A stretch of DNA of 11,103 bases from CAYSCW01 sp964449165. GTDB taxonomy: Bacteria; Acidobacteriota; Aminicenantia; Aminicenantales; Aminicenantaceae. How positions within the stretch are numbered: the first letter of the stretch is position 1; every line of letters starts with the position of its first letter. The notes under the pieces are model-generated. The model saw nothing but the letters and a program-made list of their open reading frames with translations. It had not been told where the DNA came from and did not search any database. A program made the position numbers and the translations under genes. Location: NCBI GenBank assembly GCA_964449165.1, contig CAYVAT010000067.1, positions 1 through 11,103 of the forward strand. Direction: 5' to 3'. Below, piece after piece: positions 1 through 7,348 of this stretch.

Positions 1-1
1 A

Positions 2-1705
2 GTGTCTTCAGGGGCTAGTCTCACGTTTACTTCCACAACCTGGGATACATTTCAAGCAGTAACTTTAGCAGCTGCTGAGGATTCTGATGTTGAAAATGGG
101 GTAGCCACCATCCGTATCAGCGCCGCTGGGTTCCCTGACAAGGATATAGGTGCCACAGAGCAGGATGATGATATTTTAAATGGAGATATATCTTTAGTTT
201 TTAATCCAGCCACAGGTACATCAGGGAATAATATAGAGGTATCTGTTGAAATATCCAGCAATAATAACTCAATAAGTGCTTATGGGTTTGATTTTGTATA
301 TGATGAAACCTTTTTCCAATTTAACGGTGTTGAGGCAGGAACCTTAACCTCAGATTGGGTGATCAATGTTTATGATATTTCTTCGGGTAGAAAAAAGATA
401 GAAGGAGCAGGAGGAACACTCATTCCTTCATCAAGCTCTGGAAGCTTAGTTAAAATACGGCTCCAGGTTCTCTGTCTGGCTTATTCCACGGAGACACAAA
501 GCCAGGTCCTCATCGAGAACTATACAGACGATCTGTACGACGAATTTTCTCCTGAGCCGGCCTCCTCAGACTTCAATTTTACTCCCTGCGCAATTCTGGG
601 GGATGTCAATGCCAGTGGCTCTGTTACACCTGGAGATGCGCAGAGCGCATTTGAGATTTTTCTTGGCATAATAACACCTGATTTCTGCCAGGACTCAACC
701 TCTGATGCCAATTGTAACGAGTACACCACCCCAGGTGATGCTCAGGATATATTTGAACATTTCCTGGGAATCATAACGCTTCCTGAATGCTGTGCAGAAT
801 ATACAGCATCCTCGATGCTTAAATTTTCCGACTCCATCGTGCCTGCTACCGGGGATGAAATTACAGATAGTAACAGGAATAGAGACAGAGGTAGAGACAG
901 AGATAAAAAGAGGAATGGAGTCACATCTCAAGAACGGAAGCTCTATCCTCTGCACACCATGGGCTATCCAGGGGAAATCATCCGGATTCCCATCATCATA
1001 ACCAATCCAGAGGGAATAACCTCCTTCGCCTTTGAAATGAATTATCCATCGCAATTGATGGAATTTGTGGAAATGGATAGAACACGGCTCACCCAGGATT
1101 TTGATTATATTAGCGGAATACAATTGTCAGACGGACTATTAAGAGTGGAAGGGGAGAGTGAAGCTTCTGTCAAGAACAGGAATATAGGTTCTCTTGTGGT
1201 TTTCACATTTAGAGTCACAGAGGGCCCTGAGATGAGCATGCCTCTTCTGATCTTTGACTGCGAAGGAGATCTGTTTAACGCGGATATATCAGAGGGGAAT
1301 TTTCACAGGCTAGACATATTCAGCGGGGAGCCAAGATATATCAATTTGGGCAGAGCTGCTCATATGCCCGACGGAACTGTAAGAATTCCCGTTAGAGTCA
1401 GCAGCGCCTTTAATGTCAAATCATTCGGATTCAAGCTTGAGTACACAACAGACAAGATGACCTTCATCGGGGTAGAGAAGGGGAACTTGACTGAAGATTT
1501 CATGGCAGTCAAAGGCAACGAGATTGAGTTCGGTAAAGTGATGATCGGCGCGTTTTCCCTGAGCGGAATCCAGGAAAAGAGACAGGGAACATTGCTAGAA
1601 CTCATTTTTTCCGTTGAAGAAGAAGGAGGAGAAGTAAAAGTCGTAAAGACTTTTGATGATATAGATTACTTCATCGTCCAAAGAGGAAAAATTAGAGTGG
1701 AGTAA
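2..1705 (+). CDS. Secreted multidomain cohesin/dockerin protein, 5'-truncated
   Basis: This is the C-terminal 567 residues of an exported modular protein. The reading frame is open to the window edge, so the GTG at position 2 is probably internal and any signal peptide lies upstream. Residues 1-57 look like the end of an Ig-like beta-sandwich repeat finishing in an acidic DDD. Residues 61-195 form a cohesin-like domain (GFDFVYDETFF and a GSLVKIRLQV strand). Residues 200-262 form a type I dockerin-like pair of calcium loops: D201, N203, S205, D212 and D235, N237, N239, D246, each followed by a helix containing FLGI. Cysteines 196, 229, 238, 263 and 264 surround it. A charged Arg/Asp-rich linker (about 290-306) leads to two more cohesin-like domains, about 312-440 and 447-567. 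The next gene starts 25 bp downstream and also ends in a cohesin, so the pair is likely an operon. Family knowledge: cohesin binds dockerin. The specific pairing here is inferred. Confidence 0.8.
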   Translation: MSSGASLTFTSTTWDTFQAVTLAAAEDSDVENGVATIRISAAGFPDKDIGATEQDDDILNGDISLVFNPATGTSGNNIEVSVEISSNNNSISAYGFDFVYDETFFQFNGVEAGTLTSDWVINVYDISSGRKKIEGAGGTLIPSSSSGSLVKIRLQVLCLAYSTETQSQVLIENYTDDLYDEFSPEPASSDFNFTPCAILGDVNASGSVTPGDAQSAFEIFLGIITPDFCQDSTSDANCNEYTTPGDAQDIFEHFLGIITLPECCAEYTASSMLKFSDSIVPATGDEITDSNRNRDRGRDRDKKRNGVTSQERKLYPLHTMGYPGEIIRIPIIITNPEGITSFAFEMNYPSQLMEFVEMDRTRLTQDFDYISGIQLSDGLLRVEGESEASVKNRNIGSLVVFTFRVTEGPEMSMPLLIFDCEGDLFNADISEGNFHRLDIFSGEPRYINLGRAAHMPDGTVRIPVRVSSAFNVKSFGFKLEYTTDKMTFIGVEKGNLTEDFMAVKGNEIEFGKVMIGAFSLSGIQEKRQGTLLELIFSVEEEGGEVKVVKTFDDIDYFIVQRGKIRVE

Positions 1706-1730
1706 GAATAAAATCGAGGAGCAATAGGCC

Positions 1731-4700
1731 ATGTGTTCAAGAATTATAAAATTTGCATCGATTTTTATATTTGTGCTTTTAATCTTTCATGGAGGATGCA
1801 AAAGCCCGTTCACACCATCTGAAACACTTCCAGTTATTTGGGTGAACACATTCTCGATTTCCTTCAATTGTGCAGAGGTGGGCTCCAATCCTGCTCCCCA
1901 GATTTTACAGGTGAAAAATACAGGTCCTAACACCTTGAATTACACAATAGAGGATGATGCTAATTTCTATGATGTAGATTGGCTGACTATCACTCCCCCT
2001 AGCGGTTCCTCCTCGGGTCAGATAGTCGAGCACACCATCGTCGTAGACAAAGCAGGAATGACTTCCAGGGATTCGGCTTATAATGCAAAAATCACCATAT
2101 CGAGTTCAGATGCCTACAACAGCCCTCAAAAGGTGGATGTGAGTCTGAAGATAGAAAAGGAGCCTCCTCCTGAGATCGATGTGTCACCTCAGTCACTGGC
2201 CTTCAGTGCCAAACAGGGAGCTGTTTCCAATCCTTCTTCCCAGACTCTCAGGGTAAAGAATACAGGACAACAATCTCTGAATTACACCATCTCTGATGAT
2301 GCCAACTGGCTGAATGTAGCTCCAAAGACCGGGAGCTCAACAGGAGGAGAGAATACCCATTCAGTATCTGTGAGTGCTAAGGGCTTAAGTGAAGGCACAT
2401 ACAAGGGAAAAATAACCATCACCGATGCCAATGCCAGTAACAATCCCAAGAATGTGGAGGTGACTCTCACAGTCAGTCAAAAACCTCCTCCGGTAATCTC
2501 GGTCACTCCTGCCTCACTTTCTTTCAGTGGCAAACAGGGCGGATCGAATCCGGCATCTCAGTCCATAAGAATCAAAAACAGCGGTGAAGCCACCCTTAAC
2601 TACAGTATCTCTGATAATGCGAATTGGCTGAGTGTAAGCCCCGCAAGTGGAAGCTCAACCGGACAGGAAATAACCCATACTGTCTCTGTAAATATAGGAG
2701 GTCTTGGCGAGGGCTCATATAACGGAACCATAACCGTTACCGACTCTAACGCCAATAACAGCCCTCAAACTGTTGGTGTCACCTTAACAGTTAGCAAGAA
2801 GCCGCCTCCAGAGATCGGGGTCAGCTCCACATCACTGACATTCAACGGCAAAGAAGGAGGCTCTAATCCCTCCTCCCAGATTCTCAGGATCAAGAATAAC
2901 GGCGGTGAGACGCTCAACTACAGCATCACCGATGATGCCAATTGGCTGAATGTCAATCCTACCAGCGGTAGTTCCACTGGACAGGAGATTGCCCATACTG
3001 TTTCAGTAAATATAGGCAACCTGAGTGATGGGACTTACAACGGCACTATCACCATCACCGATGCAAACGCTGTCAACAGCCCACAAAAAGTAGGCGTCAC
3101 GCTAACCTTAAGCAAACAGACACCTCCGCAGATTTCTGTGACTCCTACTTCATTGACGTTCAGCGGCAAGGAAGGCGGGTCTAATCCTTCATCACAGACC
3201 ATAAGAATAAAGAACAGTGGAGAAGGTTCATTCAGTTACAATATTGCCGATGATGCCAATTGGCTGAGTGTCAATCCCACCAGCGGAAGTTCCACAGGAG
3301 GTGAGAATAATCATACCGTCTCCGTTAATACAGGCGGCTTGAGTAATGGCACCTATACCGGAACGATCACTATTTCCAGTTCAGGTGCCTCCAACAGCCC
3401 ACAGACGGTGAAAGTGACTCTGACCATATCCGAGAAACCGCCTCCGGTAATTTCAGTGACTCCCTCTTCATTGACATTCAGCGGCAAGGTAGGGGAGTCG
3501 GATCCTTCATCAAAGATTATTAAAATCAGTAATAGCGGGGAAGATACGCTTAACTACAGCATCACTGATAATGCTAACTGGCTGAGTGTGAACCCGACAA
3601 GCGGCAGTTCAACCGGAGGAGAGAACAACCACACCGTCTCTGTGAGTATCAGCGGTTTGAGTGAGGGCACCCACACAGGAACCATAACCATCTCAGATTC
3701 GAATGCTTCGAACAGCCCACAGACAGTGAGCGTAACCCTAACCCTGACCAAGGATCAGCCTCCGGCGATTTCAGTGACTCCAAGCTCTCTGGAATTCGAT
3801 GCTCAACAGGGAGGTTCTGATCCTTCAACTAAGATCATCCGGATTCGAAACAGCGGACAGCAGACGCTCAGTTACAATATCTCTTGTGAGCCTGGCTGGC
3901 TGAGTGTAAGCCCAGCCAGTGGAAGCTCTACAGGAGAGGAGAACAGCCACACCGTCTCTGTAAGCATTGGAGGACTTGGAACAGGCTCCCATGACGGAAC
4001 GATCACAATCACAGCCCCTGATGCCAGCCCTCAGACAGTGAGCGTGAAGCTGACCATTTCTGAGCCTCCACCTCCAGTGATTTCAGTGACCCCAACCTCT
4101 CTGTCATTCAGTGCTCAACAAGGAAGTCCTAATCCCTCTTCCAAGAGCATCGGCATTCGAAACAGCGGAGGTCAGACACTGAATTATAGTATTAGCGTTT
4201 CTAGCAGTGCTACCTGGTTGAGCGTGAGTCCTGATTCCGGAACTTCCACAGGAGGAGAAAACACCCACGCCGTCTCGGTGGATATCGGCGGCCTTATTGC
4301 TAACACTTATACAGGAACGATCACTATCAGTGATTCTGGCGGCGTCGCTGATCCTAAAACAGTGAATGTTACTTTGACCGTCACCCCAATTCCTTCCGAT
4401 AATAAAATATCCGTTTCTTGCAGTCCGGCTTCCGGTTCACCAGGGACAACAATTACAGTCACAATCGCTATAGACGGAAACGTTAATCAGATTTCATCTT
4501 TTGGCTTGGATTTGACTTATGATCCTAATGTGCTCGACTATCAAGGATATAATGTCTCAGGAACTCTGACTGACAGCTGGGGAAGTGGCATAGGAGCGAA
4601 TGAAAAAAGTGAAGGAACAGTCAGGGTTGGAGGGTATGGTGGGACTAATTCCATAGATGCAGGAAGCCAGGGTGCTCTCATTAAGATTTACCTCACAGTC

Positions 4701-4820
4701 ATCAATTGTAGCAGTTGCAGCGGTGGAGAACACATTGATATATGTATCGGAAGTTTTGAAGATGACATAGTGGGAATGACTCCTGATCCTGGATGTGTGA
4801 CGTTTACCTATAATAACTAG
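1731..4820 (+). CDS. Lipoprotein with eight BACON-like repeats and a C-terminal cohesin domain
   Basis: A 1029-residue protein, predicted to be exported and lipid-anchored. A hydrophobic segment (residues 8-19) ends in FHGGC with Cys23 as the likely lipidated residue; the lipobox is imperfect because His sits at -3. Residues 34 to about 886 contain eight beta-sandwich repeats. They start near residues 34, 147, 254, 360, 466, 572, 678 and 782, each with an ISVTPxSLxFSG-like opening, an NWLSVxPxSGSSTG core and a final VTLTVS strand. This resembles the BACON family, which is often attached to surface glycan-binding or glycan-degrading proteins. Residues 891-1029 are a cohesin-like domain (SSFGLDLTYDP, then GALIKIYLTV). 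GAGGAG at 1716-1721, nine bases before the ATG, supports the start. No catalytic domain is visible, so a stalk or scaffold role is inferred. It follows the dockerin gene by 25 bp, probably in one transcript. Confidence 0.85.
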   Translation: MCSRIIKFASIFIFVLLIFHGGCKSPFTPSETLPVIWVNTFSISFNCAEVGSNPAPQILQVKNTGPNTLNYTIEDDANFYDVDWLTITPPSGSSSGQIVEHTIVVDKAGMTSRDSAYNAKITISSSDAYNSPQKVDVSLKIEKEPPPEIDVSPQSLAFSAKQGAVSNPSSQTLRVKNTGQQSLNYTISDDANWLNVAPKTGSSTGGENTHSVSVSAKGLSEGTYKGKITITDANASNNPKNVEVTLTVSQKPPPVISVTPASLSFSGKQGGSNPASQSIRIKNSGEATLNYSISDNANWLSVSPASGSSTGQEITHTVSVNIGGLGEGSYNGTITVTDSNANNSPQTVGVTLTVSKKPPPEIGVSSTSLTFNGKEGGSNPSSQILRIKNNGGETLNYSITDDANWLNVNPTSGSSTGQEIAHTVSVNIGNLSDGTYNGTITITDANAVNSPQKVGVTLTLSKQTPPQISVTPTSLTFSGKEGGSNPSSQTIRIKNSGEGSFSYNIADDANWLSVNPTSGSSTGGENNHTVSVNTGGLSNGTYTGTITISSSGASNSPQTVKVTLTISEKPPPVISVTPSSLTFSGKVGESDPSSKIIKISNSGEDTLNYSITDNANWLSVNPTSGSSTGGENNHTVSVSISGLSEGTHTGTITISDSNASNSPQTVSVTLTLTKDQPPAISVTPSSLEFDAQQGGSDPSTKIIRIRNSGQQTLSYNISCEPGWLSVSPASGSSTGEENSHTVSVSIGGLGTGSHDGTITITAPDASPQTVSVKLTISEPPPPVISVTPTSLSFSAQQGSPNPSSKSIGIRNSGGQTLNYSISVSSSATWLSVSPDSGTSTGGENTHAVSVDIGGLIANTYTGTITISDSGGVADPKTVNVTLTVTPIPSDNKISVSCSPASGSPGTTITVTIAIDGNVNQISSFGLDLTYDPNVLDYQGYNVSGTLTDSWGSGIGANEKSEGTVRVGGYGGTNSIDAGSQGALIKIYLTVINCSSCSGGEHIDICIGSFEDDIVGMTPDPGCVTFTYNN
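1830..4388 (+). repeat. Eight in-frame BACON-like coding repeats, period about 318 bp
   Basis: The repeats begin at about 1830, 2169, 2490, 2808, 3126, 3444, 3762 and 4074. Units 3 to 6 are each exactly 318 bp from start to start (106 codons). Unit 2 is 321 bp, unit 7 is 312 bp, and the first is longer and more diverged. Short DNA blocks are nearly the same between units, for example those encoding the DDANWL and SGSSTG segments, which suggests duplication or gene conversion within the array. Repeat joints are marked by a Pro-Pro-Pro-type linker. Confidence 0.85.
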
Positions 4821-4853
4821 AAATCGGACAGAGTATTTATTTTGATAGGCTAA

Positions 4854-4872
4854 AGAGGGATGCATTCCCTTT
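4854..4872 (+). terminator. Weak hairpin downstream of the lipoprotein gene
   Basis: AGGGA (4856-4860) pairs with TCCCT (4866-4870) around a TGCAT loop, and one G-U and one A-U pair extend the stem to about 7 bp. It lies 34 bp after the stop codon. It is followed by TTAAAA and not by a clean T tract, so intrinsic termination is only possible; it may instead mark the mRNA 3' end. Confidence 0.3.
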
Positions 4873-4961
4873 AAAATCTGACAAAGTTCACCAGAAATTA
4901 GTCAATTGTGATTTACTGAAAATTAAAAAATAATTTATTGCACCAGGGGAACAATATAATC

Positions 4962-4989
4962 TTGACAATTTATATAAAAATGCTATAAT
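4962..4989 (+). promoter_or_regulatory. Near-consensus sigma-70 promoter with extended -10
   Basis: TTGACA (4962-4967) and TATAAT (4984-4989) are separated by 16 bp, and TG at 4981-4982 makes a TGnTATAAT extended -10. Transcription would start near 4996. No plus-strand gene follows before 6071, so the promoter points at the structured repeat region. The surrounding DNA is AT-rich, which raises the chance of a coincidental match, but two perfect hexamers plus the TG make this the strongest promoter-like sequence in the window. Confidence 0.6.
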
Positions 4990-5006
4990 TTAATCAACCT
5001 TGTTGC

Positions 5007-5072
5007 GCTGGCTGGGCAAGGCTTCCTACCATTGTCCCCCTTTTGCATTTCCCCAATATCCAAACAGCCAGC
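5007..5072. repeat. Stem-bounded repeat unit 1
   Basis: GCTGGCTG (5007-5014) and CAGCCAGC (5065-5072) are perfect 8-bp reverse complements around a 50-nt pyrimidine-rich interior on the + strand. Its first 17 bases match those of unit 2 at 16 positions. The unit begins 17 bases after the upstream TATAAT. Confidence 0.6.
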
Positions 5073-5156
5073 ATCCTAATCTCTTAATTCCATAAAATAG
5101 AAAATTTTTTATTAATTTTTTTGCTTTTTGTGCGACTAAACTTATAGCCCCGCTAG

Positions 5157-5221
5157 GCTGGCTGGGCAGGGCTCCTCTCCTTTTTTCATTCTCCTTTTCG
5201 GCAAACCTCGGTACAGCCAGC
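5157..5221. repeat. Stem-bounded repeat unit 2
   Basis: The same GCTGGCTG (5157-5164) and CAGCCAGC (5214-5221) arms enclose a 49-nt interior. It starts exactly 150 bp after unit 1. It is followed by CTCCC-type sequence and a T5 run, and it lies immediately past the stop of the minus-strand gene ending at 5229. The interior is less conserved than the arms apart from its shared left end. Confidence 0.6.
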
Positions 5222-5228
5222 TCCCTTT

Positions 5229-5783
5229 TTATTCAAAATCAGGATATCTGGCGCTCAGGCGCAGCTTCTCAAGTTCCATTTCTATCTCTTGCTGCGATCT
5301 TCCACCAATCTGAATAACCTCTTCTCCTCTTGTATAGGCACCGGTAATTCCGCCGCCAACGGCACCGATGAGTCCAAATAATGCTCCTATGGTCAAAGCC
5401 TTCTGGGAAGCAGATCTCGTTTTGTATTCACCCTGCTCCTCTGTTACTTCGGGTTCATCGCCTCCAAAAAGAAAGCCTGTTAAAACGCCAACTCCTGCTC
5501 CGATGGTCAGACCTAGTCCCGCTCCCAATAAAATCTTTGGTTTTTTCTCAACTTGGATCGATTCGATTTCCTCCAGTCTGACAGAAACATCAGCAGCGGA
5601 CGTGGCATCCATCAGTAACAATGTATCTGTTTTAACCGCAATGAGCTCGCCTGTTATGTATTCTCCATCTGTTTTAAAAATCTTGAGCTGAGCCCCTCGT
5701 CTCTCTTTTGCCATCATCTCAGATGGAGCCAGCATAAGAGAGATGAAGAGGAAAATCAGCACGACTATTTTCCCTTTTGCCAT
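5229..5783 (-). CDS. Exported glycine-rich membrane protein of unknown function
   Basis: A 184-residue protein that I do not recognise as a named family. It has an N-terminal hydrophobic signal (about residues 5-20, possible cleavage near Ala25). A small beta-rich segment (about 31-80) with the pattern TDGEYITGELIAVKTDTLLL and VRLEEIESIQVEKK resembles a small barrel. Two glycine-rich hydrophobic stretches (about 83-108 and 128-150, glycine-zipper-like) are separated by an acidic loop. The C-terminal tail (IQIGGRSQQEIEMELEKLRLSARYPDF) is charged and probably helical. It is likely an envelope protein. AAGGAAG just upstream supports the ATG at 5783. It is divergent from the peptidase gene. Downstream on its strand are the two stem-bounded units. 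Confidence 0.75.
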   Translation of the reverse strand: MAKGKIVVLIFLFISLMLAPSEMMAKERRGAQLKIFKTDGEYITGELIAVKTDTLLLMDATSAADVSVRLEEIESIQVEKKPKILLGAGLGLTIGAGVGVLTGFLFGGDEPEVTEEQGEYKTRSASQKALTIGALFGLIGAVGGGITGAYTRGEEVIQIGGRSQQEIEMELEKLRLSARYPDFE

Positions 5784-5870
5784 CGATTTCTTCCTTATCC
5801 GGTCTTTTTTCCCTGTGTCTGAAGATGATGGTGCTCTGCTGTATAATGTGAACCTGGCTAAATGCTAGAT

Positions 5871-5902
5871 ATGTTTTGAGATCCCAACCATTTTCAAAAC
5901 AT
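5871..5902. promoter_or_regulatory. 9-bp inverted repeat in the divergent spacer
   Basis: ATGTTTTGA (5871-5879) and TCAAAACAT (5894-5902) are perfect reverse complements separated by 14 bp. The centre-to-centre distance of 23 bp allows a dimeric repressor operator. The site falls just after the predicted start of the minus-strand transcript, so it could equally form a 5'-UTR hairpin. It lies between two divergent genes and could affect either. Confidence 0.4.
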
Positions 5903-5914
5903 CCTCTCTTAATA

Positions 5915-5942
5915 ATATTATGATTTTTTGTTAAAGTGTCAA
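5915..5942 (-). promoter_or_regulatory. Candidate promoter for the minus-strand membrane protein gene
   Basis: On the minus strand a perfect TTGACA (5942-5937) is followed after 16 bp by TAATAT (5920-5915), a four-of-six match to the -10 consensus. Transcription would begin near 5908, giving a leader of about 125 nt before the ATG at 5783 that contains the 5871-5902 inverted repeat. No equally good promoter was found on the + strand for the peptidase gene. Confidence 0.4.
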
Positions 5943-6070
5943 ACATATTTTTATCAGAAAGAATCGGCAGAAGGTGAAAATATATTCGTTTTGTTGTAAA
6001 AAGAGAAAGACAGATAGAAAGAAAAGAAGATAGTACGACAAAAAGCATGAAGAACAGGAAGGAGGCAAGC

Positions 6071-7336
6071 ATGATCAGAAGGTTCGTATTTGTTGTGTTG
6101 GTTATCACTGCTTTTGTTTGCCTTTTTTTTGGCCAGGCTGACATTCAAAACCAGGCTCAGGAGGAAATCGAAAGGATCAATCTATATATCCGATCTCAGG
6201 GCTTGAAGTGGAGAGCAAGTCTCACCTCTCTCAGTACACTCCCTCCTGAAGAGAAAAGAATGCGGTTGGGCGGCTACGTTCCCCTGGAGGAAGATCCAGA
6301 TAAATATGTTGCTGTTGTAAAAAGAGCAAAACTTCCTTCTTCTATGGATTGGCGATCTAAAAGCGGAAAGAATTACATGACTACAGTCAAGGATCAGGCA
6401 TCCTGCGGAAGCTGCTGGGCTTTTTCTGCTATAGGGACTATGGAAGCTACCTATAATGTCGAAAAAGGTCTGTATAATTTGGAAGCATATTCAGGAAAAA
6501 GAGTGGTCTATTCTTTAACCCTCCAATATCCTGATTTTTCTGAACAGGATCTGCTTTCCTGCTCTGGTGCAGGTACATGCGCTGGAGGATCATCTTCGGA
6601 GGCTGCGGAATATATCAAGAATTATGGGGTGGTCTCTGAGACATGTTTTCCTTATACAGCTCAAGATGATCCCTGTAGTCGCTGTCCAAATTGGTTCAGA
6701 TTCCTGTCCACCATAAGAGGTTGGGCGTGGGTAACTCAATCCACAGTATATGAGGAAGCAATAAAAAACGCGCTTCAAGACAGTCCTTTGAGCTGCTGGA
6801 TGCAGGTTTATTCCGACTTTTACTATTATAAAAGCGGTGTTTATGAGTTGACCCCAGCCGGAGAATATGAAGGCGGACATCTGGTAGTTCTTATGGGATA
6901 TGATGAAACAGAGGATTGTTGGATTTGTAAGAATTCGTGGGGAGAAGACTGGGGCAATAAGGGATATTTCAAGATAAAGAGGGGAGAATGTGGTATAGGT
7001 ATGTGGGTTTTAAAGTTGTGGGGAGTGAAGATAAACGACAAAGCGCCGGTTTTAAACACTATTGGGGATAAAGTCATCAAAGAAGGGCAGGAATTCTCAC
7101 TTCAGCTTCAAGCCTCTGATCCGGATGATGATGCTTTGACCTATAACATAGCGCCTGTCTCTCTCCCCTATGGAGTCTCCTTTAACGGAAGTAGTGGTAA
7201 ACTCAACTGGACTCCCTCTTACACCCAAGCAGGAGAATACAGTTTTAGGTTCTCTGTAACAGATGGCTTGTTAGAGGATTATGAGTATGTCAAGATCACG
7301 GTGCTTAATGTCAAGAAGGGAAAAGGAAAATTCTAG
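6071..7336 (+). CDS. Secreted papain-family (C1A) cysteine peptidase with C-terminal Ig-like domain
   Basis: A 421-residue predicted secreted endopeptidase. The start is placed at 6071 because GGAGG ends eight bases upstream and the protein then opens with a clean signal peptide (about 1-23, possible cleavage at GQA/D). The in-frame ATG at 6047 has no good ribosome site. A short propeptide (about 24-87) precedes the catalytic domain. All C1A active-site residues are present: Gln109 (VKDQ), nucleophile Cys115 (CGSCWAF), His270 (GGHLVVLMGYD) and Asn288 (KNSWGEDWG). Residues 325-414 form an Ig-like domain of the He_PIG/cadherin-like kind (EGQEFSLQLQASDPDDDALTY, then LNWTPSYTQAGEYSFRFSVTDG). No dockerin or sorting tail is seen. 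The beta-barrel gene follows 12 bp downstream, so co-expression is likely. The substrate is unknown. Confidence 0.92.
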   Translation: MIRRFVFVVLVITAFVCLFFGQADIQNQAQEEIERINLYIRSQGLKWRASLTSLSTLPPEEKRMRLGGYVPLEEDPDKYVAVVKRAKLPSSMDWRSKSGKNYMTTVKDQASCGSCWAFSAIGTMEATYNVEKGLYNLEAYSGKRVVYSLTLQYPDFSEQDLLSCSGAGTCAGGSSSEAAEYIKNYGVVSETCFPYTAQDDPCSRCPNWFRFLSTIRGWAWVTQSTVYEEAIKNALQDSPLSCWMQVYSDFYYYKSGVYELTPAGEYEGGHLVVLMGYDETEDCWICKNSWGEDWGNKGYFKIKRGECGIGMWVLKLWGVKINDKAPVLNTIGDKVIKEGQEFSLQLQASDPDDDALTYNIAPVSLPYGVSFNGSSGKLNWTPSYTQAGEYSFRFSVTDGLLEDYEYVKITVLNVKKGKGKF

Positions 7337-7348
7337 AAGAGGAGATGG

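Larger units (their letters stand above)
4996..5230 (+). ncRNA. Candidate small RNA carrying two repeated hairpin units
   Basis: This is a hypothetical transcript starting about seven bases after the 4984-4989 TATAAT. It would run through two related stem-bounded units (5007-5072 and 5157-5221) and could end at the T5 run at 5226-5230, just after the second stem. The interiors of both units are rich in C and U, and the second contains three CTCCT motifs (5172, 5177, 5191) complementary to Shine-Dalgarno sequences. I recognise no known riboswitch or RNA family. The 4821-5228 gap holds no protein gene that I can support. The transcript, its ends and any function are inference; only the promoter match and repeated units are seen. 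Confidence 0.3.

Noticed and set aside
695..1123. 142-codon minus-strand reading frame inside the first gene
   Set aside because: It is antisense to a clear cohesin/dockerin coding region, has no recognisable domain and no ribosome site I can support.
5007..5221. CRISPR-like array from the two repeated units
   Set aside because: There are only two units, with 84 bp between them and diverged interiors, and no cas genes nearby.
4996..5230. Possible known riboswitch (for example cyclic di-GMP class I, because of a GGCAAACC stretch near 5200)
   Set aside because: The rest of the conserved core, including the second tetraloop-receptor arm sequence, is missing, and no plus-strand gene follows.
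5842..5847. TATAAT on the + strand as a promoter for the peptidase gene
   Set aside because: No acceptable -35 lies 15-19 bp upstream, and the distance to the gene is over 220 bp.
6047..6070. Upstream ATG start for the cysteine peptidase
   Set aside because: It would place the GGAGG motif inside the coding region and add charged residues before the signal peptide; ATG 6071 fits better.
5719..6144. Long minus-strand frame of 141 codons across the divergent spacer
   Set aside because: Its composition follows AT-rich spacer sequence, it overlaps the start of the supported 5229-5783 gene and the antisense of the peptidase signal peptide, and it shows no domain.
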